NCBI RefSeq assembly: GCF_005222755.1 | Contig: NZ_STGD01000011.1 | Span: forward strand, 124,001 to 188,000 | Length of the DNA stretch: 64,000 nucleotides | Reading direction: 5' to 3' | Source: Roseomonas sp. HF4 | GTDB taxonomy: Bacteria > Pseudomonadota > Alphaproteobacteria > Acetobacterales > Acetobacteraceae | Shown here: positions 27,517 to 36,023 of the stretch, piece after piece | Numbering within the stretch: the first letter of the stretch is position 1 | Layout of the letters: the number at the start of each line of letters is the position of its first letter | The notes under the pieces: model-generated | Database searches by the model: none | Told to the model about the DNA's origin: nothing | The model's input: only the letters and a program-made list of their open reading frames with translations | Made by a program: the position numbers and the translations under genes

Positions 27517-28635
27517 ATGGCGCACGAGAGCGAAACCGTCGCCGAGGCGCGGCGGCAGATGGAGATCTGCAACGCCTGCCGCTACTGCGAGGGCTATTGC
27601 GCGGTCTTCCCCGCCATGGCGATGCGTCGGTCCTTCGCGGAGGCGGACCTCACGCACCTCGCCAACCTCTGTCACGGCTGCAAGGGCTGCTACCACGCCT
27701 GCCAGTACGCACCGCCGCACGCCTTCGGGATCAACATCCCGGCGACCTTCGCGGAACTCCGCACCGAGGGCTACGCGCGCCACGCCTGGCCCGCGCCGAT
27801 GGGCCGGCTGTTCGAGCGCAACGGCACGATCGTCTCGCTGCTTGCCGCCCTCGGCGTTGCGGTCACGCTGATTCTGGTCGCGGCGCTGCAGGACCCGGCG
27901 GTGCTCTACTCCGCGCAGACCGGCGTAGGCGCGTTCTTTCGCATCATCCCCTACTGGCTGATGGTCTCCCTCGCCACGCTGACCTTTGGCTACGGCGTCT
28001 TCGCCATGGCGATGGGCGCGCGCAACTACTGGCGGGAGACCGGCGGCATGGGTGGCGCCTTCGCGCCGGCGCCGGCGGCGGATGCGGCCGTGGATATCCT
28101 GACCATGCGCAACCTCGGCGGTGGCGGGCATGGCTGCAACGACCTCGACGAAGGCTTCGCCATGCGCCGGCGCTGGCTGCACCAGGCGCTGATGTATGGG
28201 TTCCTGCTCTGCTTCGCCGCCACCACCACGGGGGCGATCTACCACCACATCTTTGGCTGGAAGTCGCCGCATGCCTTCCTGTCGCTGCCGGTGCAGTTCG
28301 GCACCTGGGGCGGCGTGCTGATGATGATCGGCGCGGCGGGGCTGATGCAGGTGAAGGTCGTGACCGACCCGGGTCCGGTCTCCCGCAAGGTGCTGGGCGG
28401 CGAGTTCGCCATGCTCGCGCTGCTGTTCCTGATTGCGGCCACGGGGTTGCTGCTGCTGGCGATCCGGCATACCGGCGCCATGGGCGTGATGCTCGCCATC
28501 CATCTCGGCCTGGTCTTCGCCTTCTTCGTGGTGATGCCCTATTCCAAGATGGTGCACGGCGTGTATCGCGGCATCGCGCTGCTGCGGAATGCGCGGGAGA
28601 AGCGCGCGATGAAGCCGGCGGCCGCGTCCGGCTGA
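27517..28635 (+). CDS. tcuB: Tricarballylate utilisation protein TcuB (Fe-S membrane electron carrier)
   Basis: This 372-residue protein passes electrons from TcuA to the quinone pool. The N-terminal ~80 residues carry two Fe-S cysteine clusters (CNACRYCEGYC and CHGCKGCYHAC). The rest has about six transmembrane helices with His residues that may bind heme (for example GAIYHHIFG and AIHLGLVF). The pairing with tcuA, 4 bases away, matches the known operon. A strong GC hairpin without a T-run follows the stop. Confidence 0.92.
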   Translation: MAHESETVAEARRQMEICNACRYCEGYCAVFPAMAMRRSFAEADLTHLANLCHGCKGCYHACQYAPPHAFGINIPATFAELRTEGYARHAWPAPMGRLFERNGTIVSLLAALGVAVTLILVAALQDPAVLYSAQTGVGAFFRIIPYWLMVSLATLTFGYGVFAMAMGARNYWRETGGMGGAFAPAPAADAAVDILTMRNLGGGGHGCNDLDEGFAMRRRWLHQALMYGFLLCFAATTTGAIYHHIFGWKSPHAFLSLPVQFGTWGGVLMMIGAAGLMQVKVVTDPGPVSRKVLGGEFAMLALLFLIAATGLLLLAIRHTGAMGVMLAIHLGLVFAFFVVMPYSKMVHGVYRGIALLRNAREKRAMKPAAASG

Positions 28636-28642
28636 ACCGTTT

Positions 28643-28667
28643 CATCGCCGGCCCGGCGCCGGCGATG
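28643..28667 (+). terminator. Hairpin after tcuB
   Basis: A perfect 10-bp stem (CATCGCCGGC / GCCGGCGATG) with a 5-base loop lies 8 bases past the tcuB stop. There is no T-run, so it may be a transcript-end stabiliser instead of an intrinsic terminator. Confidence 0.5.
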
Positions 28668-28705
28668 CATTCTCCGTCTGCCACCCGAGACCAAGGCAGA
28701 CCGAG

Positions 28706-29323
28706 ATGCGCAAGACCTTCGTCGCCACCGTCGCCGCCCTTGCCGTCCTGGCCGTCGCGCCGCCGCCGGCCGCGGCCCAGGGCACCAAGGGCCAGGACCG
28801 GCCCGCGCTGTCGCGCAACGGCACCTGCACCGAGGCCGAGCGCGTGGTCATCCGCCGCGCCTTCGGCGACGCCCGCCAGATGACCAACGCCTCGATTGCG
28901 GCCCTGACGCTGGAGCCCGAGACGGTCCGGCCGCATCTGACGCGCTTCTTCGGCTCCAACCCGCCCGGCGCCATCGCGAAGAACTTCCGCGTCATCGCGC
29001 AGGGGCTCGAACAGCGCGAGGGCCGCATCGCCTATGAATGCAACCGCGCCGATGCCTGCCGCGGCAGCACCTTCGCCTATGTCCGCTGGGGCGGCGCCGC
29101 GCGCGAGACGATGGGCTTCTGCCAGATGTTCTTCCAGGCCGATCGCACCGGCCAGGACAGCCAGGGCGGCATCGTCGTGCATGAGATGAGCCACCTGGCG
29201 CTCGGCACCCGCGACCACGCCTACCAGCCCCGTGGCGCCGAGAACCTGGCCAAGGACGACCCCGCCGCGGCGCAGATGAACGCCGATAGCTACGAGTACT
29301 TCGCCGAATTCCTGCCGCGCTGA
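28706..29323 (+). CDS. Secreted aspzincin-type metallopeptidase
   Basis: This 205-residue exported protein has a signal peptide (MRKTFVATVAALAVLAVAPPPAAA). The active site has the HExxH zinc motif (HEMSHLALG), and the GTRDHAY motif downstream gives the third ligand, an Asp, as in deuterolysin and peptidyl-Lys metalloendopeptidases. The NADSYEYF segment near the end is also family-typical. It should cleave proteins outside the cytoplasm. Four Cys (NGTC, YEC, DAC, FC) may form disulfides. It is flanked by hairpins on both sides, so it is probably a single-gene unit. Confidence 0.82.
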   Translation: MRKTFVATVAALAVLAVAPPPAAAQGTKGQDRPALSRNGTCTEAERVVIRRAFGDARQMTNASIAALTLEPETVRPHLTRFFGSNPPGAIAKNFRVIAQGLEQREGRIAYECNRADACRGSTFAYVRWGGAARETMGFCQMFFQADRTGQDSQGGIVVHEMSHLALGTRDHAYQPRGAENLAKDDPAAAQMNADSYEYFAEFLPR

Positions 29324-29347
29324 TTTGCCCCCCAGCCAGGCAGCGAA

Positions 29348-29392
29348 CCCGCCGGGCGCCGTGCGATCCCGCACGGCCCCGGCGGGACCTTT
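29348..29392 (+). terminator. Intrinsic terminator after the aspzincin gene
   Basis: A long GC-rich stem, CCCGCCG / CGGCGGG outside and GCCGTGCG / CGCACGGC inside, with an ATCC loop, ends in CCTTTAT. It lies 25 bases after the stop codon. Confidence 0.7.
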
Positions 29393-29442
29393 ATCCGCCG
29401 CCTCCGCCGCGCGATGCTGCGCGCAGCCACGGAGGACGAGCC

Positions 29443-30840
29443 ATGCCAGGAACCCGCAGCGGCGCCATCGCCCGCGCCCATCGCTGCTTCGACGGCGGCG
29501 ATTACCTCGATCGCCTGCGCGCGCTGGTCGCGGTGCCGACCGAGAGCCAGCTGCCCGAACGCCTGCCCGACCTCCGCCGCTACTGCGCCGAGACGCTGCC
29601 GCCGCTGCTCGACGACATGGGCTTCGCGCACCAGGTGCTGGACAACCCCGAGGCCGGGCGCGGCCCAGTGCTGGTCTCGACCCGCATGGAGGATCCGGCA
29701 CGGCCGACCGTCCTTGTCTACGGCCATGGCGACGTGGTGCGCGGCCTCGCCCCGCAATGGTCGAACGGCCGCGACCCCTGGGCCGTCACGATCGAGGGCG
29801 ACCGCTGGTACGGCCGCGGCACGGTGGACAACAAAGGCCAGCACCTGATCGCAATCGAATCGCTGCGCGCCGTGCTGGCGGAGCGCGGTTCGCTCGGCTT
29901 CAACGTGAAGGTGCTGGTCGAAACCGGGGAGGAGGTGGGCTCGCCCGGCCTCGCAGAATTCCTGGAGCGCCACCGCGAGACCTGCGCGGCCGACGTGTTC
30001 ATCGCGCTGGACGGCCCGCGCCAGACCACCTTCCTGCCGGAGGTCTCGCTCGGCGCGCGCGGCGCCGTCGCCTTCGACCTGGCGGTGGATTTCCGGGCGA
30101 CCGAGCACCATTCTGGCCATTTCGGCGGTGTCCTGGACGATGCCGGCTTCGTGCTCGCGCATGCATTGGCCAGCATCGTCACGCCGCGCGGCAGGATCCT
30201 GGTCGAGGGCTGGCTGCCGAAGGACGTGCCCGCCAGCGTGACCGAGGCGATCGACGGGCTGACCATCGAGGACATGCCGGGCGTGCCCCAGGGCAGCGCG
30301 GACTGGGGCGAGCCGGGCCTGTCGAAGCCACGGCGCATCTATGGCTGGACCAGCGTGATCGTCCTTGCCTTCACCTGCGGGCATCCGGACGCGCCGACCA
30401 ATGCGGTGCAGGGGCGCGCCCGCGCGCGGCTACAGGTGCGCCACACGGTAGACCTGCCGGCGGAGGAGGTCGTCCCCGCGCTGCGCCGGCACCTCGATGC
30501 GCAGGGCTTCGGCATGGTGCAGATCCACGAGATGATGAACCGCGCCATGTTCCCGGCCTCCCGCACGCCGCCCGACAACCCCTGGGTGAAGCGCGTGGTC
30601 GCGAGCCTGGCGCGCAGCAGCAACCGCCGCCCGAACGTGCTGCCGAATTCGTCGGGCTCCTCGCCCACGGAACTGTTCCGCCAGATCCTCGGCGTGCCGG
30701 CGATCTGGATCCCGAACTCCTACCCGGGGTGCAACCAGCACGGGCCGGACGAGCACGCACTGGCGCCGCTGCTGCGGGAAGGGCTCGGGCTCATGGCGGG
30801 GCTGTGGTGGGACGTGGGGGCGGAAGGTCACGGGGCGTGA
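29443..30840 (+). CDS. M20 family metallopeptidase (dipeptidase-like)
   Basis: This 465-residue zinc peptidase is of the M20/ArgE/dipeptidase family. Metal and catalytic residues are visible: His in VYGHGDVV, the bridging Asp in GTVDNKGQH, Glu-Glu in ETGEEVGSPG, Asp in ALDGPRQ, and a late His in CNQHGPDEH. The dimerisation domain is inserted in the middle. It likely splits dipeptides or N-acyl amino acids in the cytoplasm. GGAGGAC precedes the ATG at 29443. It is unrelated in detail to the M20D enzyme at 23971. Confidence 0.9.
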   Translation: MPGTRSGAIARAHRCFDGGDYLDRLRALVAVPTESQLPERLPDLRRYCAETLPPLLDDMGFAHQVLDNPEAGRGPVLVSTRMEDPARPTVLVYGHGDVVRGLAPQWSNGRDPWAVTIEGDRWYGRGTVDNKGQHLIAIESLRAVLAERGSLGFNVKVLVETGEEVGSPGLAEFLERHRETCAADVFIALDGPRQTTFLPEVSLGARGAVAFDLAVDFRATEHHSGHFGGVLDDAGFVLAHALASIVTPRGRILVEGWLPKDVPASVTEAIDGLTIEDMPGVPQGSADWGEPGLSKPRRIYGWTSVIVLAFTCGHPDAPTNAVQGRARARLQVRHTVDLPAEEVVPALRRHLDAQGFGMVQIHEMMNRAMFPASRTPPDNPWVKRVVASLARSSNRRPNVLPNSSGSSPTELFRQILGVPAIWIPNSYPGCNQHGPDEHALAPLLREGLGLMAGLWWDVGAEGHGA

Positions 30841-30929
30841 ATTCCCGCGTCGATCCGCCGCCCTTCCTTGTCATCCGCTGCTGAACCCGCAAGGTAGGGC
30901 GTCAGCTACCAGGACAGGTCGGGGGGCGT

Positions 30930-30953
30930 GGGGGAGAAGTCCCCTTCGCCCCC
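30930..30953. repeat. Dispersed hairpin repeat, copy C
   Basis: GGGGGAGAAG and CTTCGCCCCC arms with one mismatch and a TCCC loop lie between the M20 gene and the tartrate dehydratase gene, both on the plus strand. The first arm is identical to that of copy A. Confidence 0.65.
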
Positions 30954-30983
30954 CGTCTCTCAAGCACACCAGGGGAGCGCCCC

Positions 30984-32162
30984 ATGCGCATCGCCAGCAT
31001 CCGCCAGGGCGTCGTGCCCATCAGCAGCGCCATCGCCAACGCGTATATCGACTTCTCCAAGATGACCGCGAGTGTCGTCGCGATCACCGTCGAGGATGGT
31101 GCGGGCAAGTCGGCCACCGGCTACGGCTTCAACTCCAACGGCCGCTACGCGCAGCCCGGCCTGCTGGCGGAACGCTTCGTCCCGCGCCTCGAAGCCTGCA
31201 CCGAGGCGATGCTGACGGCCGGGGACGGCACGCTCGACGTGCACGCTGCCTGGGCCGCGATGATGAAGAACGAGAAGCCCGGCGGGCATGGCGACCGCAG
31301 CGTGGCCGTCGGCGTGCTCGACATGGCGCTGTGGGACGCGGCGGCGAAGCTCGAGGGCAAGCCGCTGTGGCGCCTGCTGGCCGATCGGTATCGGGAGGGC
31401 GAGGCCGACGAGGCCGCCTGGGTCTACGCCGCCGGCGGCTACTACTATCCCGGCAAGGACGTCGACACGCTGGTCGAGGAGATGAAGCGCTACCTCGGCC
31501 TAGGCTACACGACGGTGAAGATGAAGATCGGCGGCGCCCCGGGCACCGCACTCCGCGACGCGCTGAAGGAGGACCTGGCGCGTATCGAGGCGGTGCTGAA
31601 GCTGCTGGGCGGCGACGGCACGCGGCTCGCGGTCGACGTCAACGGCCGCTTCGGCCTGCATGCGGCGCTCGCCTACGGGGCCGCGCTCGCGCCGCTGAAC
31701 CTCCGCTGGTACGAGGAGCCGCTCGACCCGCTCGACTACGCGACGCATGCGACGCTGGTCGAGCACTACGCGCCGCCGCTCGCGACCGGCGAGAACCTGT
31801 TCTCCATGCTGGATGCCCGCAACCTCATCCGCCATGGCGGGCTGCGGCCGGACCGCGACATCCTGCAATTCGACCCGGCGCTGTCCTACGGGCTGGTCGA
31901 ATACCTCCGCACGCTCGAGATGCTGCAGGCCCATGGCTGGTCGCCGCGCCGCTGCGTGCCGCATGGCGGGCACCAGTTCGCGCTCAACATCGCGGTCGGC
32001 CTCGGCCTCGGCGGCAACGAATCCTACCCGGAGGTCTTCGCCCCCTTCGGCGGCTTCGCGACCGACACGCCGGTGGTGGACGGGCGCATCCGCATGCCGG
32101 ACATCCCCGGCATCGGCTTCGAGGCGAAGGGCGACCTCTGGGCCGTGCTCAAGGATCTCTGA
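30984..32162 (+). CDS. tarD: D(-)-tartrate dehydratase (enolase superfamily)
   Basis: This 392-residue mandelate racemase-type enolase superfamily protein matches, as I recall the family, the Bradyrhizobium D-tartrate dehydratase in motif after motif: FNSNGRY, EKPGGHG, YAAGGYYYPGK, KMKIGGA and CVPHGGHQ. The catalytic lysine is near residue 181. Metal ligands are Asp 218 (VDVNGRF), Glu in YEEPLDP and Glu in TGENLFS. It should turn D-tartrate into oxaloacetate, feeding the TCA cycle. A methyltransferase gene follows within 8 bases. No tartrate transporter is adjacent; the Bug receptor upstream is a candidate partner. Confidence 0.9.
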   Translation: MRIASIRQGVVPISSAIANAYIDFSKMTASVVAITVEDGAGKSATGYGFNSNGRYAQPGLLAERFVPRLEACTEAMLTAGDGTLDVHAAWAAMMKNEKPGGHGDRSVAVGVLDMALWDAAAKLEGKPLWRLLADRYREGEADEAAWVYAAGGYYYPGKDVDTLVEEMKRYLGLGYTTVKMKIGGAPGTALRDALKEDLARIEAVLKLLGGDGTRLAVDVNGRFGLHAALAYGAALAPLNLRWYEEPLDPLDYATHATLVEHYAPPLATGENLFSMLDARNLIRHGGLRPDRDILQFDPALSYGLVEYLRTLEMLQAHGWSPRRCVPHGGHQFALNIAVGLGLGGNESYPEVFAPFGGFATDTPVVDGRIRMPDIPGIGFEAKGDLWAVLKDL

Positions 32163-32169
32163 CGGCACC

Positions 32170-32820
32170 ATGCACGACCTCCCGGCGCGCGTGGCGGCGC
32201 GCTATCCCGGCATCTCGCGCACCGAGCGCGGCTTCATCGGCGGCAAGCTGCGCGCGGACCCGGCCGTGGCCGCGCTGCTGGCGCTCGGGCAGGCGCGCCA
32301 CCTGGGCGCGGTGGTGGACCTCGGCTGCGGCCGTGGGCAGCTCGCGATCGCGCTGCTCCTGGCGGGCGTCGCCGAACGCGTGACCGGCCTCGACATCGAC
32401 GCCGCCAAGATCGCCCTGGCGCAGCGCGCCGCCGAGGGGCTTGCGGCCCGGTTCGACGTCGCCGACCTGGTCGCGGCGGAGGTCCCCCGCGCCGATACCG
32501 TGCTTCTGGTCGACGTGCTGCTGCAACTGCCCGAGGCCGCGCAGGATGCGCTGATGGCAAGGATCCTCGCCGCCGCGCCGCGCTGCGTCGCGATCCGCGC
32601 CTTCGACCCCGAGCGCGGCTGGCGCAGCAGCCTGGGCTTCGCGATGGAACGCGTCCGCCGTCGCCTCGGGGGCGACCGCGGGCTGGACGGGGCCGTCGCG
32701 CCGCGACCGCTCGGCCAGATCGCGCGCCCGCTGGAAGCGGCGGGCTATGCCGTCACGATCACGCCCTGCTGGGCTGGCACGCCCCTGCCGAATGTGCTTC
32801 TGGTGGCGGAACGCCCATGA
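32170..32820 (+). CDS. Class I SAM-dependent methyltransferase
   Basis: This 216-residue protein has a Rossmann-type SAM-binding core with motif I VVDLGCGRGQLAIALL and the acidic end of strand 2 in GLDIDAAK. The substrate is not evident. Residues LLVDVLLQLP resemble the motif IV region of small-molecule methyltransferases. It lies 7 bases after tarD, and its stop overlaps the start of the outer-membrane protein gene (ATGA). A role in modifying a surface lipid or pigment is possible but unsupported. Confidence 0.85.
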   Translation: MHDLPARVAARYPGISRTERGFIGGKLRADPAVAALLALGQARHLGAVVDLGCGRGQLAIALLLAGVAERVTGLDIDAAKIALAQRAAEGLAARFDVADLVAAEVPRADTVLLVDVLLQLPEAAQDALMARILAAAPRCVAIRAFDPERGWRSSLGFAMERVRRRLGGDRGLDGAVAPRPLGQIARPLEAAGYAVTITPCWAGTPLPNVLLVAERP

Positions 32821-33665
32821 TCCTTCGCCTCCTCCCGCTGCTTCTCCTCGTCGCCGTCGCGCTGCCGGCGCGGGCGCAGCAACTCCCGGTGTTCGAGGCG
32901 GGCATCGCCGGCGGCGGCGGCTGGCTGCCGGCCTACCCGGCCTCGGACCAGAACCGCTGGCGCGGGCTGGCCGTGCCCTACGTGATCTACCGCGGGGACC
33001 TGTTCCGGGCGGATGATTCCGGCCTGCGCGCCCGCGCCGCGCTGGCCGACGGGATCGAGATCACCCTCAGCGCCTCCGGCGGTGTGAACGGGTCCTCGCG
33101 CGACATCACCGCGCGCGAAGGCATGCCCGACCTCGAATGGCTGGGCGAGATCGGGCCGACGCTGCGCTTCACGCTCTGGCGCGGGGACGACCCGGCCGCG
33201 CCGCGGCGCATCCTGATCGACACGCCGGTGCGCGCGGTGTTCTCGACCGATTGGTCGTCCGTGTCCTTCCGCGGTTTCACCTTCGCGCCCGACATCGCCT
33301 ACGAGCACGTCAACTTCCTGTCGCCCTTCGCGCGGTTGCGCCTGTCGGCGGGCGTGGCGTTCGGCACCGAACGCTACGGGGACTACTTCTACGAGGTCGA
33401 CCGGGAATACGCCCGGCCGGATCGCGCGGCCTTCGACGGCCGCGCGGGCTATGTCGGCGCGCGCGTCTCGGCCTCCTACCGCCTGCCGCTGAACGAGCGC
33501 CTGTCGGTCGTGGTCGGCGGGCGGGTCGAGAATTTCTCGGGCGCGGCGAATGCCGACAGCCCGCTGTTCCGGCGCGAATGGAACGCCTCGGTGGTGGCTG
33601 GCTTCGCCGTCGCGCTCTGGCGGTCGGAAGCCCGCGTGGACATCGCCGCCCAGCCCTTCGACTGA
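32817..33665 (+). CDS. MipA/OmpV family outer membrane protein
   Basis: This 282-residue protein has a signal peptide (MILRLLPLLLLVAVALPARA) and a beta-barrel pattern of alternating hydrophobic residues. The MipA/OmpV features are the Gly-rich start GIAGGGGWLPAYPASD and ITLSASGGVNGSS. MipA-type proteins are proposed scaffolds for peptidoglycan enzymes or small porins. The start overlaps the methyltransferase stop. A cluster of hairpins follows, in the gap to the convergent copper chaperone gene. Confidence 0.88.
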   Translation: MILRLLPLLLLVAVALPARAQQLPVFEAGIAGGGGWLPAYPASDQNRWRGLAVPYVIYRGDLFRADDSGLRARAALADGIEITLSASGGVNGSSRDITAREGMPDLEWLGEIGPTLRFTLWRGDDPAAPRRILIDTPVRAVFSTDWSSVSFRGFTFAPDIAYEHVNFLSPFARLRLSAGVAFGTERYGDYFYEVDREYARPDRAAFDGRAGYVGARVSASYRLPLNERLSVVVGGRVENFSGAANADSPLFRREWNASVVAGFAVALWRSEARVDIAAQPFD

Positions 33666-33690
33666 GCGGCGCGGCCCCTTCATACCAAGC

Positions 33691-33820
33691 GCACGAAGTT
33701 CCGACGTTCGGCCCGAAGGGCCGAGGCCGCGACTGCGGTCCGCCGGTTGTCCGGCGGAGCCAAGGGCCGCGGATGCGGCCCGCCCGGCGTCTGAGGGGCA
33801 CGAAGGTGCAACCTTCGTGC
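33691..33820. repeat. Cluster of four hairpins between convergent genes
   Basis: Four perfect inverted repeats follow each other: GGCCC/GGGCC (33710-33722), CCGCCGG/CCGGCGG (33740-33757), GGGCCGC/GCGGCCC (33764-33781) and a 10-bp GCACGAAGGT/ACCTTCGTGC (33798-33820). A direct copy of GCACGAAG stands at 33691. The last stem probably ends transcription for one or both flanking genes. The whole 130 bases look like a structured repeat module. Confidence 0.7.
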
Positions 33821-33828
33821 GTCAGGTA

Positions 33829-34290
33829 TCAGTGCCGGTGGCCGCTGCTCCGGGCGCCGGCGGATTCGACGACGAGTTCCACCTGCACCTCGCCCGCGCG
33901 CTCGAAGCGCAGCGTGAGCGGCACCCGGCCGCCCTGCTGGAGCGGCGCCGCCAGCCCGATCAGCATGATGTGCAGGCCGCCAGGACGAAGCTCGACGGTC
34001 GCGCCCGGCGGCACCGGGATGTCCTGCACCGGGCGCATGCGCATCACGTCGCCCTCCCGGATGAGGGTGTGCAGTTCCACGGTGCGGGCGGCGGGCGTGG
34101 CGGCCGAGAGCAGGCGGTCGGCCTCTGTGCCGCCGTTGCGCAGCGTCATGAAGCCCGCGCCGTTGGCATTGGCGCCGGCGGCGCGGGTCCAGGGCCGGAC
34201 GATGCGGATATCGCCGGCGGCGCGGTCCTGCGCGGCGGCGGGCAGGGCGGCGACGGCGACAGCCGCCGCCAGGAGGGAACGACGAAGCAT
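33829..34290 (-). CDS. Periplasmic copper chaperone PCu(A)C
   Basis: This 153-residue periplasmic protein has a signal peptide (MLRRSLLAAAVAVAALPAAA). The copper-binding motif H-x(n)-M-x(n)-HxM is visible as ELHTLIREGDVMRM followed by GGLHIM. A His-rich tail ends the protein (GHRH). Such proteins deliver Cu(I) to cytochrome oxidase CuA assembly factors. The gene is followed upstream, on the same strand, by a DUF2946-like membrane protein gene, another copper-associated family. Confidence 0.92.
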   Translation of the reverse strand: MLRRSLLAAAVAVAALPAAAQDRAAGDIRIVRPWTRAAGANANGAGFMTLRNGGTEADRLLSAATPAARTVELHTLIREGDVMRMRPVQDIPVPPGATVELRPGGLHIMLIGLAAPLQQGGRVPLTLRFERAGEVQVELVVESAGARSSGHRH

Positions 34291-34343
34291 GGCGGGAAGT
34301 CCTTCGGAATGACGTGACGGAGGGCGCCGGAGGCGCCGGGAGG

Positions 34344-34718
34344 TCAGCCGAAGGCGGGCGGGGCGCGGGGCGCGAAGGGCGGCGCGCGGGCGGGCGGCGG
34401 CAGGGCCTCCGCCGCGGTCGGGTTCCAGGCGCGCCCGGATGCGGCCCAGGCGGGGGCCGGCGGGGCGGGCGGGGCGGGCAGCGTGACCTGCGGCAGCGCA
34501 TGGCAGGCGGGGCAGAAGCCGCGACCCGCCTCATGCGCCGGCATCTCCTGGCCGTCAGGGCCGAGATGGACCGTGCGCGCACCCTCGGCGCTGCAGATCA
34601 CCGCCGCGAGGCCGGCGGGCGCCGAGACCAGGGCGAGGCAATGCGCCGGTGCCGCCACGACCTGCACGAACAGGACCGCGGCGACCAGGCGCGCAACGAG
34701 GCGGGGCAGCCGGCGCAT
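34344..34718 (-). CDS. DUF2946-like membrane or periplasmic protein
   Basis: This protein of about 124 residues has an N-terminal hydrophobic segment (LVARLVAAVLFVQVVAAPAHCLALV). A short Cys-containing core (VICSAEG and FCPACHALP) and a Pro/Ala-rich tail follow. The CxxC plus His arrangement resembles DUF2946 proteins, which often sit near copper genes, and a copper chaperone gene follows here. The function is unknown. The ATG at 34718 fits the AGGT upstream; a GTG three codons earlier is the alternative. Confidence 0.7.
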   Translation of the reverse strand: MRRLPRLVARLVAAVLFVQVVAAPAHCLALVSAPAGLAAVICSAEGARTVHLGPDGQEMPAHEAGRGFCPACHALPQVTLPAPPAPPAPAWAASGRAWNPTAAEALPPPARAPPFAPRAPPAFG

Positions 34719-34761
34719 CGCGGTCACCTACCCCCCGGGCCGCGCCCGGGCAAGCGCCCGG

Positions 34762-35313
34762 TCAGGCCGCGGCGCGGGACAGCAGGTCGTAGTCCACCTC
34801 CGCCGTGTAGACCGACGCCTCCTTGCCGAGGCGCGAGGACAGCAGCGTGAAGTGCTCCACGCGCATGGGCGCGGCACGGAACAGGTTGTGCGCCTGGACG
34901 AAGGCCACGACCTTGTCGGGCGGGGCGCGGTCCACCCGCGCGATCGTCACATGCGGGCTGAACCGCTTGCGCTCCGGCGGCAGCCCCACGCGCTGCAGCG
35001 CCGTCTCCACCTTGCCCTGCAGGTGCGACAGCGCATCGTTGCGCTCTGCGCCGACCCAGAGCGACTGGATGCGCCCGGCCTTCTCGAAGGTGCCGAGGCC
35101 GCGCAGCGACAGGTCGAAGGCATTGCCGCGGATGGCGGCGAGCGCGTCGTCCACCTCCTGCGCGCGCCAGTTCTCGATCTCGCCGATGAAGCGGAGCGTG
35201 AGGTGGTAGTTGTCCGGCGGCACCCATTTCGCGCCCGGGATGCCGCCCGCCAGCCCGGCAATGGCGGAACGCAGGTCTGCGGGAAGGGTCAGGGCGACGA
35301 ACAGGCGCAGCAT
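34762..35313 (-). CDS. thpR: RNA 2',3'-cyclic phosphodiesterase (ThpR/LigT family)
   Basis: This 183-residue protein of the 2H phosphoesterase family has the two HxTx motifs that give the family its name: HLTLRFIGEI in the first half and HVTIARVD in the second. It hydrolyses 2',3'-cyclic phosphates or acts in RNA end processing in the cytoplasm. The N-terminus MLRLFVALTLPADLRSAI is typical. It lies 29 bases after tesA on the same strand. The length fits the family. Confidence 0.92.
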   Translation of the reverse strand: MLRLFVALTLPADLRSAIAGLAGGIPGAKWVPPDNYHLTLRFIGEIENWRAQEVDDALAAIRGNAFDLSLRGLGTFEKAGRIQSLWVGAERNDALSHLQGKVETALQRVGLPPERKRFSPHVTIARVDRAPPDKVVAFVQAHNLFRAAPMRVEHFTLLSSRLGKEASVYTAEVDYDLLSRAAA

Positions 35314-35342
35314 CGGGAGCCCCCTTCCGTGTCGCGGCGTCT

Positions 35343-36023
35343 TCAGCCGGCGGGAATCCGCGCCAGCAGCGATTCGACCGAGGGCAGCATGCGACGGACG
35401 AGTTCCGCGACGCCAGCGTCATTCGGGTGAATGCGATCCGGCTGGTTGAGGGCGGCCTCGCCGGCCACGCCCTCCAGCAGGAAGGGATAGAACACGACCC
35501 CGGGCCGCTGTTCCGCCAGGCGGGCGAAGGTCGCGGCGAATTCGCGCCCGTAATCGGCGCCGAGGTTGGGCGGCGCCAGCATCCCCGCCAGCATCGCCGG
35601 CAGCCCGCGCGCGGCCAGCGCGTCGAGGATGGCGGCGAGATTCTCCGCCGTCGCGCGCGGCTCGATCCCGCGCAGCCCGTCATTGCCGCCGAGCGCCACG
35701 ATCACGGCGTCCGGCCGGTCCGCGAGCGCCCAGTCGAGCCGTGCGCGACCGCCCGCGGTCGTGTCGCCCGAGACGCCGGCGTCGATGATACGGACCTGGT
35801 GCCCCTTCGCGCGCAGCGCGGCCTCGAGCCGTACCGGGAGAGCCTGGCCGCGCGGCAGCCCGTAGCCCGCGGTGATGCTGTCGCCCAGCACCATGATGCG
35901 GACCTCGCGCGCCTGCGCAGGTCCCGCGGCCAGCAGCGGCAACACTGCGATACAGGCCGAAAGTTTGCGGATCGCGCGGCGACGCCCATATCCGGCCGGA
36001 CGCCGCGGAAACAAAAACGACAT
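35343..36023 (-). CDS. tesA: Arylesterase / multifunctional lysophospholipase TesA (SGNH hydrolase)
   Basis: This 226-residue SGNH hydrolase has all blocks: GDSITAGYG (nucleophilic Ser), GVSGDTTAGG, GGNDG and the Asp-His pair in DRIHPNDAG. A signal peptide (RRRAIRKLSACIAVLPLLAAGPAQA) sends it to the periplasm, as for E. coli TesA. The ATG at 36023 has GGAAGGG upstream. It is divergent from ybbA, and the two start codons overlap on opposite strands. The tesA/ybbA/ybbP arrangement is the same as in E. coli. Confidence 0.9.
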   Translation of the reverse strand: MSFLFPRRPAGYGRRRAIRKLSACIAVLPLLAAGPAQAREVRIMVLGDSITAGYGLPRGQALPVRLEAALRAKGHQVRIIDAGVSGDTTAGGRARLDWALADRPDAVIVALGGNDGLRGIEPRATAENLAAILDALAARGLPAMLAGMLAPPNLGADYGREFAATFARLAEQRPGVVFYPFLLEGVAGEAALNQPDRIHPNDAGVAELVRRMLPSVESLLARIPAG

